Positions 25,789 through 32,658 of a stretch of 37,285 nt of DNA are shown here, piece after piece. Position numbers and translations under genes: made by a program. This DNA is from Candidatus Methanoplasma glyptotermitis (GTDB taxonomy: Archaea > Thermoplasmatota > Thermoplasmata > Methanomassiliicoccales > Methanomethylophilaceae), in NCBI GenBank assembly GCA_031267895.1, contig JAIRYF010000019.1:1-37285 (forward strand), written 5' to 3'. The notes beneath the pieces are model-generated. The model was given only the letters and a program-made list of their open reading frames with translations, ran no database searches and was not told where the DNA came from. Positions within the stretch are counted from its first letter, which is position 1; each line of letters starts with the position of its first letter.

Positions 25789-26252
25789 GAGATCACGGCC
25801 ACTCTTGCGGTGTTATTTTCCCCGTATTCGGACATAGAGACATTGACAGTTATGAAACCGATATCCGCACCTCTGAGAGTTATGCTGAGATGTTCGAATT
25901 CCGCGTATCCTCTGCTGTCAGTTGTTTTGTATGCGGTTCTGCCGTTTCCGTCTGTTACACCGAGTCCCGAAAGAACAACCGTCGCACCGCCGAGTGGATT
26001 TCCGTCCTGATCCGAAACGTATATTCGTATGGCTCCGTCGGAAGTGCTGTTGCCGTCAAGTATGATTTCTCCGGAGACAACCTCCACCGAACCGATGTGT
26101 TTGGGCGAGTCTATGCTGCCCATCCACCCAACCAATATCGCAGTGCCCATTGTTGCGATAATAATCATTATCATGAGCTGAAGGGGTAACCCTTCGATAC
26201 TTCCCTTTTTATTTTTGCCTAGCTTCTTTATGAGATGTTGCATGTTCCTCAT
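25785..26252 (-). CDS. Type IV pilin-like protein with Ig-like domain
   Basis: 155 residues. The N-terminus RNMQHLIKKLGKNKKG-SIEGLPLQL has a class III signal (KNKKG), followed by the hydrophobic helix MIMIIIATMGTAILVGW. The rest is a bacterial Ig-like/carboxypeptidase-regulatory type sandwich (IRIYVSDQDGNPLGGATVVL, TTDSRGYAEFEHLSITL), the type seen in surface adhesins and in the LRR proteins of this window. First gene of the three-gene pilin-like operon. A TATA box at about 26277-26282 predicts a transcription start at or just before the ATG (leaderless). Confidence 0.78.
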   Translation of the reverse strand: MRNMQHLIKKLGKNKKGSIEGLPLQLMIMIIIATMGTAILVGWMGSIDSPKHIGSVEVVSGEIILDGNSTSDGAIRIYVSDQDGNPLGGATVVLSGLGVTDGNGRTAYKTTDSRGYAEFEHLSITLRGADIGFITVNVSMSEYGENNTARVAVIS

Positions 26253-26276
26253 GGAAAATGGACTGAAACATCCTCC

Positions 26277-26282
26277 TATATA
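26277..26282 (-). promoter_or_regulatory. TATA box of the pilin-like operon
   Basis: Minus strand reads gtatatagg, about 28 bases before ATG 26252, leaderless spacing. Confidence 0.5.
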
Positions 26283-26315
26283 CGGAAATACATACAGTTA
26301 GCATTCGGCCGGAGG

Positions 26316-26861
26316 TTATAAGAGATCAAAAGCAAGTATCGCCGAGGCCAATTTCGGATCGTCCAGGGGGATACCGAAGTGTTTTCTGAGCATTATGTCG
26401 GTTGTGGTGGCCGGATACAGCAGAATGGGATTCTTCACACCTTCTTCCTTTCCTACTGATTCGACATTCTGAGGAAGCATGATCATAAATGTCTCCTGTG
26501 ATTCTGCTTTTTGGGGGTATATCGCAAAATCGTCGCAAAGCCAGAATATTTCCGGATCGTCTTTGAAATCATCCATCATGCACACCGGCACATCGTGGCC
26601 GATTCTGTTCCCGCACCCATCCTCCATCACCATGACATGGCCGGTGGGAACCTCGAATGTGCCGTCGCAGAACAGACAGATAGCGACATCTCTCCTGAGA
26701 GCTTCTTCCAGGGCCCTATTGACGATCGGCATCCCGAATGAAGATTCCGTTATGCTGCCTTCCTCCATGATGACTTCTTTGTAGAAGTCCCCCTCCAAAG
26801 GAAAAATGGCTTTCACTGACCTCTCAGCACCGAGTCTTGCGAGAACATCTTCCAAGCCCAT
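26316..26861 (-). CDS. Hypothetical protein, 181 residues
   Basis: Not recognised. A soluble acidic protein without signal or membrane segment. The first 100 residues alternate strands and helices (VKAIFPLEGDFYKEVIMEEG, PIVNRALEEALRRDVAICLF) and contain three Cys with spacing that does not form a standard zinc motif (CLFCDGTFE, DGCGN). The C-terminus is LLYPATTTDIMLRKHFGIPL. It may be a SseB-like or regulatory protein, but nothing decisive is visible. TATA-like gatattatc about 29 bases upstream (about 26886-26893) supports ATG 26861 and expression as a leaderless mRNA. It is probably transcribed apart from the pilin-like operon downstream. Confidence 0.65.
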   Translation of the reverse strand: MGLEDVLARLGAERSVKAIFPLEGDFYKEVIMEEGSITESSFGMPIVNRALEEALRRDVAICLFCDGTFEVPTGHVMVMEDGCGNRIGHDVPVCMMDDFKDDPEIFWLCDDFAIYPQKAESQETFMIMLPQNVESVGKEEGVKNPILLYPATTTDIMLRKHFGIPLDDPKLASAILAFDLL

Positions 26862-26968
26862 ACTGTGCGGTATGAATCAATGAGATAATATCGTTGCGCA
26901 TGCAGGCGCGCGAATCTTTCGGTTCGCTGCCGTGAGCGGGTGATCCGGCGGATGCCGGATCGATTTGA

Positions 26969-27385
26969 TTATATGTCTCTGAATAAAACGGTGAACTCCA
27001 TCTTTTTGGCACCGAAGAACTCTTTTACGTATTCTGCGGTCCTCTTGGGCGGGAACTCTTTGCACGAGAACACGTCAATGAATGCTCTGTCGGTGCTCTC
27101 TGCGAAATGTCCTGAGATCTGAGATGTTTCGATCAGCTGAACAAGTGAGTACCCCTGCACCTTCGGTTCGTCGCCGAAGAACACGACCAGAGGTTCGCCG
27201 TACCTCTTCATATTTATAAAGTTTGCAAGGTCAACGGCGAATTTCGTTATATGCTCCTTTGACGAGATCTTCCCGTGATCACATTCTCCGAGATCTATGC
27301 TCACTGCGAGACCCCAGCGTTTCTCTTCGTTGTACCTTCTCATTATCTCCTCGTCCGAGGCGAGGTTATCTGTGTAAGAACTCAT
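26969..27385 (-). CDS. S-adenosylmethionine decarboxylase-like (SpeD family) protein
   Basis: 138 residues from ATG 27385 (MSSYTDNLASDEE); GTG 27403 and ATG 27394 are alternatives. The fold signature of SpeD is visible: GLAVSIDLGECD, YGEPLVVFFGDEP, then YSLVQLIETSQISGHFAEST and AFIDVFSCKEFPPKRTAEYVKEFFGA. By alignment from memory the processing serine (S of ETS), the catalytic His (SGH) and the catalytic Cys (FSC) are all kept, but the residue before the serine is Thr rather than the Glu of classical AdoMetDC. SpeD enzymes self-cleave to form a pyruvoyl group and make the aminopropyl donor for spermidine; several archaeal relatives act on arginine or other amino acids instead. The substrate is therefore open. 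A TATA-like box at 27438-27445 drives it divergently from the DUF362 gene. Confidence 0.75.
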   Translation of the reverse strand: MSSYTDNLASDEEIMRRYNEEKRWGLAVSIDLGECDHGKISSKEHITKFAVDLANFINMKRYGEPLVVFFGDEPKVQGYSLVQLIETSQISGHFAESTDRAFIDVFSCKEFPPKRTAEYVKEFFGAKKMEFTVLFRDI

Positions 27386-27437
27386 AGCGTGCATTGCTCT
27401 CACCGTGTTATTCCCGAAAAGCCCACTTATCTTTCAG

Positions 27438-27505
27438 TATTTTAAGTGTTTCCCGGCGATAAACGAACATTATCCGACATAAGACACTTAAATAGGCAAA
27501 GTGTC
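27438..27505. promoter_or_regulatory. Divergent promoters with symmetric ACACTTAAA sites
   Basis: TATTTTAAGTGT (27438-27449) and its mirror ACACTTAAATA (27484-27494) form TATA-like boxes pointing away from each other. The right one sits inside a second palindrome, GACAC-13nt-GTGTC (27483-27505). The left box fits the SpeD-like gene; the right would start a transcript near 27516. Shared half-sites suggest one regulator for both, by inference. Confidence 0.45.
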
Positions 27506-27559
27506 GAAAAAAGATTTATCAGTGTATCATTCCCGACATACACATGCTCCGGGGTCACT

Positions 27560-27569
27560 CTTTATATTG
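27560..27569 (+). promoter_or_regulatory. TATA box of the DUF362 gene
   Basis: ctttatattg, about 32 bases before ATG 27596, leaderless spacing; a second, upstream promoter is possible at 27484. Confidence 0.5.
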
Positions 27570-27595
27570 GTAATCTGGTTATGGAGCGATACAAA

Positions 27596-28708
27596 ATGAG
27601 GCCGTCAGAAGTGTACTATACGAGCATGCGCACGGGCATGCGGGGAAGTCTTCTGGACAAGTTCGGAAGACTGATCGATGCGGCAGGCATAGGAAGCATC
27701 GAGATGGACAGAAAATTTGTTGCCATTAAGGCTCATTTCGGCGAACTCGGCAATATGGCATTTCTGAGGCCGAATTACTCTAAAGTCGTGGCGGACAGAG
27801 TATATGGGCTGGGAGGTATTCCTTTTCTCACCGACTGCAGCACACTGTATGTCGGAAAAAGAAAGAATGCCGTGGAGCATCTGAACACGGCAAACATAAA
27901 CGGATTCAATACAATATCCGCAGGATGTCAGATCATAATAGGCGACGGTCTTAAAGGCACTAACGACGCAGAGATACCGGTCAAAGGCCGCTACGTCGAA
28001 ACAGCGAAGATAGGACGGGAGATATGCGATGCGGATGCGATCATCTCGCTGAATCACTTCAAATGCCATGAGATGACGGGTTTCGGCGGAGCGGTTAAAA
28101 ATATCGGGATGGGATGTGCCTCAAAGAGGGGCAAGATGGAACTCCACAGTTCCGGAAAACCGAGTGTCGACGAAAAGAAATGCAGAGGCTGCGGAAAATG
28201 CCTCAGAGTCTGCGCGCATTCCGCAGTAGACATGATAAAGAAAAAGGCGAGGATAGACCGCAGCAGATGCGCCGGATGCGGAAGATGCATCGGGGCATGT
28301 CCGTTCGATGCCGTAAGTGCGAGTATGGATGAGGCGATGGATGTAGTATGCTGCAAAATAGTCGAATATGCAGCGGCTGTGCTGTCCGACAAACCGAACT
28401 TCCATGCGTCTGTTGTTGCCGATGTGTCTCCTTTCTGCGATTGTTACGGGGAGAATGATCTGCCGATAATACCCAATGTGGGAATGCTCGCATCATTCGA
28501 TCCTGTCGCGCTGGACAAGGCATGCGCAGACCTTGCTCAGAAACAGCCTATGATTGAGGGGAGCAGACTTCATATCAACTCCGACGGCATAAAACCGGAT
28601 GATATATTCAAATGCACCCACCCGGCCACGAGGTGGCAGGCTACGTTTGAGCATGCTGAAAGGATAGGACTCGGATCGTCTGAATACAAAATTACCGAAA
28701 TCGAGTGA
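27596..28708 (+). CDS. DUF362 domain protein with 2x[4Fe-4S] ferredoxin
   Basis: The DUF362 part (EVYYTSMRTG..., AIKAHFGELGNMAFLRPN, ISLNHFKCHEMTGFGGAVKNIGMGCASKRGKM) is interrupted by a bacterial-type ferredoxin with two clusters (CRGCGKCLRVC and CAGCGRCIGAC), then resumes with DVSPFCDCYGENDLPIIPNVGMLASFDPVALDKACAD. This layout is common in anaerobes and methanogens and is thought to be an electron-transfer or metallocofactor protein; its reaction is not known. 370 residues from ATG 27596. The same frame is open back to 27446, and ATG 27581 is a close alternative, but 27596 suits the TATA box and family N-termini. A small ORF and an MFS gene follow closely. Confidence 0.88.
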   Translation: MRPSEVYYTSMRTGMRGSLLDKFGRLIDAAGIGSIEMDRKFVAIKAHFGELGNMAFLRPNYSKVVADRVYGLGGIPFLTDCSTLYVGKRKNAVEHLNTANINGFNTISAGCQIIIGDGLKGTNDAEIPVKGRYVETAKIGREICDADAIISLNHFKCHEMTGFGGAVKNIGMGCASKRGKMELHSSGKPSVDEKKCRGCGKCLRVCAHSAVDMIKKKARIDRSRCAGCGRCIGACPFDAVSASMDEAMDVVCCKIVEYAAAVLSDKPNFHASVVADVSPFCDCYGENDLPIIPNVGMLASFDPVALDKACADLAQKQPMIEGSRLHINSDGIKPDDIFKCTHPATRWQATFEHAERIGLGSSEYKITEIE

Positions 28709-28724
28709 TACGCGGAGCCGGAAG

Positions 28725-29063
28725 ATGAAGACAGACAGAGTCATCGGCAAAACATGGATCGGTACCGGTTCCGAAGGACCGCAGATCGCGCCGTCCCGCC
28801 CGCTTCCTCCGGCCGCGGCGGATCGGCCTGAGGTGTCTTTTACGGCATCGGCGGATCGCAGTATCGCGGCGGCCTGCCGTTTCACGCGGACGCACAGACT
28901 GACCGCAGGCACAAGAATATGTCTGTATGAGCACATAACAGAAGTTTCACCGTCGGACAGAGAATCGGATCCGAAAAACGTGTCGGTATTCGGAGGTCCT
29001 GTAAAAACTGCGGACGACACCAGTGTCCGTGCGGGAATAAAAGGCACATGCTTTTCGGGGTGA
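28725..29063 (+). CDS. Small hypothetical ORF between DUF362 and MFS genes
   Basis: 112 residues, ATG 17 bases after the DUF362 stop, preceded by GGAG at about 28714-28717. Codon use (many aga, ata, gga) resembles neighbours. No membrane segment, no motif I recognise; the first third is Pro/Ala-rich (SRPLPPAAADRP). Its TGA lies within the GGGGTGA that could serve as ribosome site for the next gene, so if real it is coupled to the MFS gene. It may equally be non-coding leader of the MFS transcript. Confidence 0.4.
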   Translation: MKTDRVIGKTWIGTGSEGPQIAPSRPLPPAAADRPEVSFTASADRSIAAACRFTRTHRLTAGTRICLYEHITEVSPSDRESDPKNVSVFGGPVKTADDTSVRAGIKGTCFSG

Positions 29064-29067
29064 ACGG

Positions 29068-30384
29068 CTGAACAGCACCGGTGTTCTCGGAGAAAAGGTC
29101 CGCAGGTATCGCTGGATAATATTCATCATACTGATATCCGCGTATTTTTTCGTGTACTTTCACAGAATGGCGGGAGGTATAGTCGGGGGAGACATCGTCA
29201 GCGATGTCGGAGGGTCCATCGGACTTCTGAGTTCGGTCTACTTTTGGACCTATGCCGCGATGCAGATCCCGAGCGGTCTCCTTGCGGACCATCTCGGTCC
29301 GAGGAAGGCCGCCGCAATCTTTTTGTCGGTGGCGGCGGCAGGGTCGTTCCTGACATTCGCAGGTACAGGGTTCTGGACGATCATCCTGGGCAAGATATTC
29401 ATTGCGGCCGGTATGGCAGTCGTGTACATACCGCTCATGAAGATTATCTCGGTCTGGTTCGGAAAGACGGATTTTTCGCAGCTTACAGGTATTGTAATAG
29501 CCGTCGGCAACGTCGGAGCGATAGCGGCATCAGCACCGCTTGAAGCCTTGGCCGACTCACTCGGATGGAGAGAAACGTTTCTGATTCTCGGGGCTGTGAC
29601 CATGACTCTGGCCGTGCTGTGTTTTATCTTTGTAAGAGACCATCCGCACTGCAAAGGTCTGCCGGCGATAGAAGAGATCGAGAATTTGGAGAAAGGAACA
29701 CCCATAGATGATGTCACCGACTCGAAACTGCCTGTCATGGAAGGTCTGAAAATGGTCGCATCCGGCGGAAGGAAGTTTTGGACCCTTGCGGCCGCGTACT
29801 TTCTGGTATACGGTTCCATAATGGTCTTTCAGGGTACTTGGGCGAAAACATACTTCAGCAGTTCGTATGATTTCACACTGAGTGTGGTTTGGTTCGTCAC
29901 CATGATCGGTGCCGGAAAGATACTGAGCACCGTGGCGATAGGCGTGATGAACGGCAGAGGGATCATAAATTCGAAACGCAAAGCGATGATATGGGGGACG
30001 CTGCTGTTCGCGGCTACATGGGGAATAATATGGATATTCGCCGGACGCCTTGACAGTTATTGGTTCTGGATGATAATATGTTTCTTCTTCGGTCTCTTCG
30101 GAGGGTTCATGACGCTTTCGTTCACTCAGGTGAAAGAGTGGTATCCTACATCTATATCGGGTACCGCAGTGTCTGCGATGAACCTCTTCCTGTTTTTGGG
30201 AGCATCTGTGTGCACGACGATAACAGGATTGATAATAGGGACGGCATACACAATCGAGAATTTTGCCTTCGTGTGGGCACTGATGTTCGTATTTTCACTG
30301 TTGGCATTGCTGATGGTTGTATTGTCCGTAGAAAAGAAGGAAGGGGACCAGTTTGCAGATCTGCAACCGAACGGGGTAGGTTAA
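29068..30384 (+). CDS. MFS transporter, apparently with a CTG start
   Basis: A 12-helix major facilitator. The loop motif GLLADHLGPRKA after helix 2 and the central break (VRDHPHCKGLPAIEEIENLEKG) are typical. The first ATG/GTG-type start in frame is GTG 29152, but it cuts away helix 1: the frame before it reads RYRWIIFIILISAYFFVYFH, a classic first helix of this family. Between the in-frame stop at 29038 and 29152 there is no ATG, GTG or TTG. CTG 29068, four bases after GGGGTGA, is the only plausible initiator (438 residues). The substrate is unknown; the HRMAGGIVGGDIV start resembles organic-anion or sugar-phosphate MFS types. Ends overlapping the TATA region of the Sel1 gene. Confidence 0.85.
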   Translation: MNSTGVLGEKVRRYRWIIFIILISAYFFVYFHRMAGGIVGGDIVSDVGGSIGLLSSVYFWTYAAMQIPSGLLADHLGPRKAAAIFLSVAAAGSFLTFAGTGFWTIILGKIFIAAGMAVVYIPLMKIISVWFGKTDFSQLTGIVIAVGNVGAIAASAPLEALADSLGWRETFLILGAVTMTLAVLCFIFVRDHPHCKGLPAIEEIENLEKGTPIDDVTDSKLPVMEGLKMVASGGRKFWTLAAAYFLVYGSIMVFQGTWAKTYFSSSYDFTLSVVWFVTMIGAGKILSTVAIGVMNGRGIINSKRKAMIWGTLLFAATWGIIWIFAGRLDSYWFWMIICFFFGLFGGFMTLSFTQVKEWYPTSISGTAVSAMNLFLFLGASVCTTITGLIIGTAYTIENFAFVWALMFVFSLLALLMVVLSVEKKEGDQFADLQPNGVG

Positions 30385-30390
30385 TATAAT
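30381..30390 (+). promoter_or_regulatory. TATA box of the Sel1-repeat gene
   Basis: ttaatataat overlaps the MFS stop and lies about 27 bases before ATG 30412, which implies a leaderless transcript. Confidence 0.5.
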
Positions 30391-30411
30391 GCAGAAGGGT
30401 TAGGGTCCCCG

Positions 30412-32229
30412 ATGGAAATTTCGGAAGATCTGATTTCCAAAGCTGAGGCTGGCGATGCCGACTCCTGTTTCAAACTCGGACAGGCCTACGCGATGGGCGG
30501 CGGCGTTGATGTGGATGAGGCTGCAGCGTTTGAATGGTACATGAGAGCGGCTGCGCTCGGCCACACGGATTCAGAATTCATAATAGGCAAATGCTACGCC
30601 GAGGGCATAGCCGTGCCGGAAGATACCGACGAAGCGATAATGTGGTACTCCAAAGCCGCACTGAAAGGGTACAGGGATGCGGTAGCGGAATTAAACTCAA
30701 TATTCGAAGAGACGGATGTCCCTAGGGACAGGAAGCTCTTCGATTACCATCTGAAGAAGTCGGAGGAAGGGTCTCCGAGTTCCATGTACATGCTCGGTGT
30801 GTTTTATGATTTGGGTGTCGGCACCGACTCGGATTTCGCAAAGGCCTTCGAGATGTTCTCAAGGTCTGCGGAGAAGGGAAACATAGATGGGGAGTGCTCG
30901 GCGGCAGTCTGCGTGCTCAGAGGCACGGGCACATCCCGAGACCGTGTCAGAGGAGCACAGCTTCTGAAGATATGCGCGGACAAAGGGTCGGAGAGGGCCA
31001 GGTGTGAACTCGCAAGATGCTATGAGCACGGACTCGGAGTGCAGAGAGATCCGAAAACGGCATTTCAGATGTATTCGGAGATGTCCGATGCAGGTTCTTC
31101 AATAGGCAAATATCACCTGGGCAGATGCTACATGGATGGGGTCGGCACCGAAAAGGACCCAATATTTGCAAGCAGCTGGTACGATGTGTCCGCCAGAGAG
31201 GGCTGTCTCGATGCCGAATTCGGTCTGGCAAGATGTCTGCTGGGGGGAGTGGGGCTGGATAAGGACCGGGAACAGGGTATAAGAAGGCTTACGGAGTCGG
31301 CGGAAAACGGTCAGACAGATGCGATGATAATGCTTGGCCAGATGCATGCAAAGGGGAGTCAGGTCCCAAAGAGTGCCTCACTGTCGGCGGAGTGGTTCAG
31401 AAAGGCCGCGGATCTCGGCGATCCATTCGCAGAATACACGACGGGCGTTAACTATGCAGACGGAAACGGAGTCAGAAGGGACCCAAAGAGAGCAATGAAG
31501 TATTTCGAAAGATCGGCGCAGCACGGGCACACTCTCGGCTGCCACATGGCAGGAAGTGCCTACATGTCCGGGAACGGGGCGGACAGAGATGAAAAAAAAG
31601 GTTTCGATCTGTGCATGAGATCGGCCGAGGACGGATACCTCAAATCCAAATACATCGTTGCGGAGAGCTACGCCAGAGGAAAAGGTGTGGAAAAGGACCC
31701 GGACAAAGCTTTGGAGATGCATACGCAGCTTGGTGACAGCGGGTACGCCAGATCTCAGCTGTATGTGGGCATCTGTCATCTGGAAGGCAAAGGAGTGAAA
31801 GTCAGCGAAAAAAAGGCGTTCGAATGGTTCTCGAAGGGTGCCGAAAGCGGCAATCCCATCTGCCAGTATTACATGGGATACTGCTACGCCAACGGTTTCG
31901 GTGTCGGGCAGGACAAAGACAAAGCTCTTATGTGGTACACAAGGGCTGCCGAACGCGGACATACGGTCTCAAAGAAACTCGTTGAAGATTACACAGGCAA
32001 CAAAGTAGTCGTCAAAGGCGATGCGTCCCCGTTTGAGTCATATATGTTTTCGGCAGAGAATGGCGACCCCGACGCGATGTTCATTCTCGCCAGATACTAT
32101 GAGGATGGCATCGGTGTTGGAAAAGACATCAATACGGCCAAGAAGTGGTACAATAAAGCCGCATCTCTCGGACATTTTGGAGCCAAGAAGGCGATTCTGC
32201 GTTTCAGAAGAGACAGCAGAGTAATCTGA
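30412..32229 (+). CDS. Sel1-like repeat (SLR) protein
   Basis: 605 residues made almost entirely of about fifteen Sel1-type repeats of 36 residues, for example KLGQAYAMGGGVDVDEAAAF then EWYMRAAALGHTDSEFIIGK, and YYMGYCYANGFGVGQDKDKA. Each has the A..LG..Y..G.GV..D..KA..W..KAA..G pattern of two antiparallel helices. One repeat is irregular near residues 95-110 and another near 535, where TGNKVVVKGDASPFESYMF interrupts the series. No signal peptide or membrane helix, so it is cytoplasmic. SLR proteins are scaffolds for protein complexes; the partner is unknown. Confidence 0.92.
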   Translation: MEISEDLISKAEAGDADSCFKLGQAYAMGGGVDVDEAAAFEWYMRAAALGHTDSEFIIGKCYAEGIAVPEDTDEAIMWYSKAALKGYRDAVAELNSIFEETDVPRDRKLFDYHLKKSEEGSPSSMYMLGVFYDLGVGTDSDFAKAFEMFSRSAEKGNIDGECSAAVCVLRGTGTSRDRVRGAQLLKICADKGSERARCELARCYEHGLGVQRDPKTAFQMYSEMSDAGSSIGKYHLGRCYMDGVGTEKDPIFASSWYDVSAREGCLDAEFGLARCLLGGVGLDKDREQGIRRLTESAENGQTDAMIMLGQMHAKGSQVPKSASLSAEWFRKAADLGDPFAEYTTGVNYADGNGVRRDPKRAMKYFERSAQHGHTLGCHMAGSAYMSGNGADRDEKKGFDLCMRSAEDGYLKSKYIVAESYARGKGVEKDPDKALEMHTQLGDSGYARSQLYVGICHLEGKGVKVSEKKAFEWFSKGAESGNPICQYYMGYCYANGFGVGQDKDKALMWYTRAAERGHTVSKKLVEDYTGNKVVVKGDASPFESYMFSAENGDPDAMFILARYYEDGIGVGKDINTAKKWYNKAASLGHFGAKKAILRFRRDSRVI

Positions 32230-32658
32230 TCCGGTTGCTTTTGTTTCCTCACAATCGGTAAGACAGGCCGCTGTATTCCTTATTTTTCATGCCGAATGGC
32301 ATCAACATAGACATTCGGATCCATTTTTTTCCATTGTAAGTTTCAGCGATAATCCGATGTGTATTGTCCCAACATTAATACTATATTATACTTCCTAAAA
32401 TATAGGATGTGTGCCATATTATTACTATTTAAATGTTGTTGTTATATTTTAACGAAAATAGGTTTTTGTTGTCGTATTATGACTGATTTTCTAAAAAATA
32501 TAGAAATTTTTAAATATGATGGATATAACTAACGATATGTTGGCAAATGCTAACGAAGGTTGGACGCTTATCCAAACAATCATCGGCTGTACATTCGGTT
32601 GAAAAATAACCGTATCTGTGCCGCCGGCTGACCGTCCGATCAAGAGGAGGGATATAGA
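32230..32658. other. AT-rich intergenic region upstream of the permease
   Basis: Bases 32330-32530 are clearly more AT-rich than the rest of the window and contain several TATA-like boxes (for example ttttaaatat near 32508-32517). The long leader before the permease suggests regulation, but no riboswitch fold is recognisable to me. One tiny ORF is listed separately. Confidence 0.4.
32537..32602 (+). CDS. Possible 21-residue leader peptide upstream of the permease
   Basis: MLANANEGWTLIQTIIGCTF.., ending in TGA at 32600-32602; the frame is open from ATG 32516. TATA-like ttttaaatat ends just before 32518, which would place a leaderless start near 32537. Too short to judge from composition. Confidence 0.2.
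   Translation: MLANANEGWTLIQTIIGCTFG

Noticed and set aside
29152-30384. GTG 29152 as the MFS start
   Set aside because: It removes most of the conserved first membrane helix that is encoded in frame just upstream.
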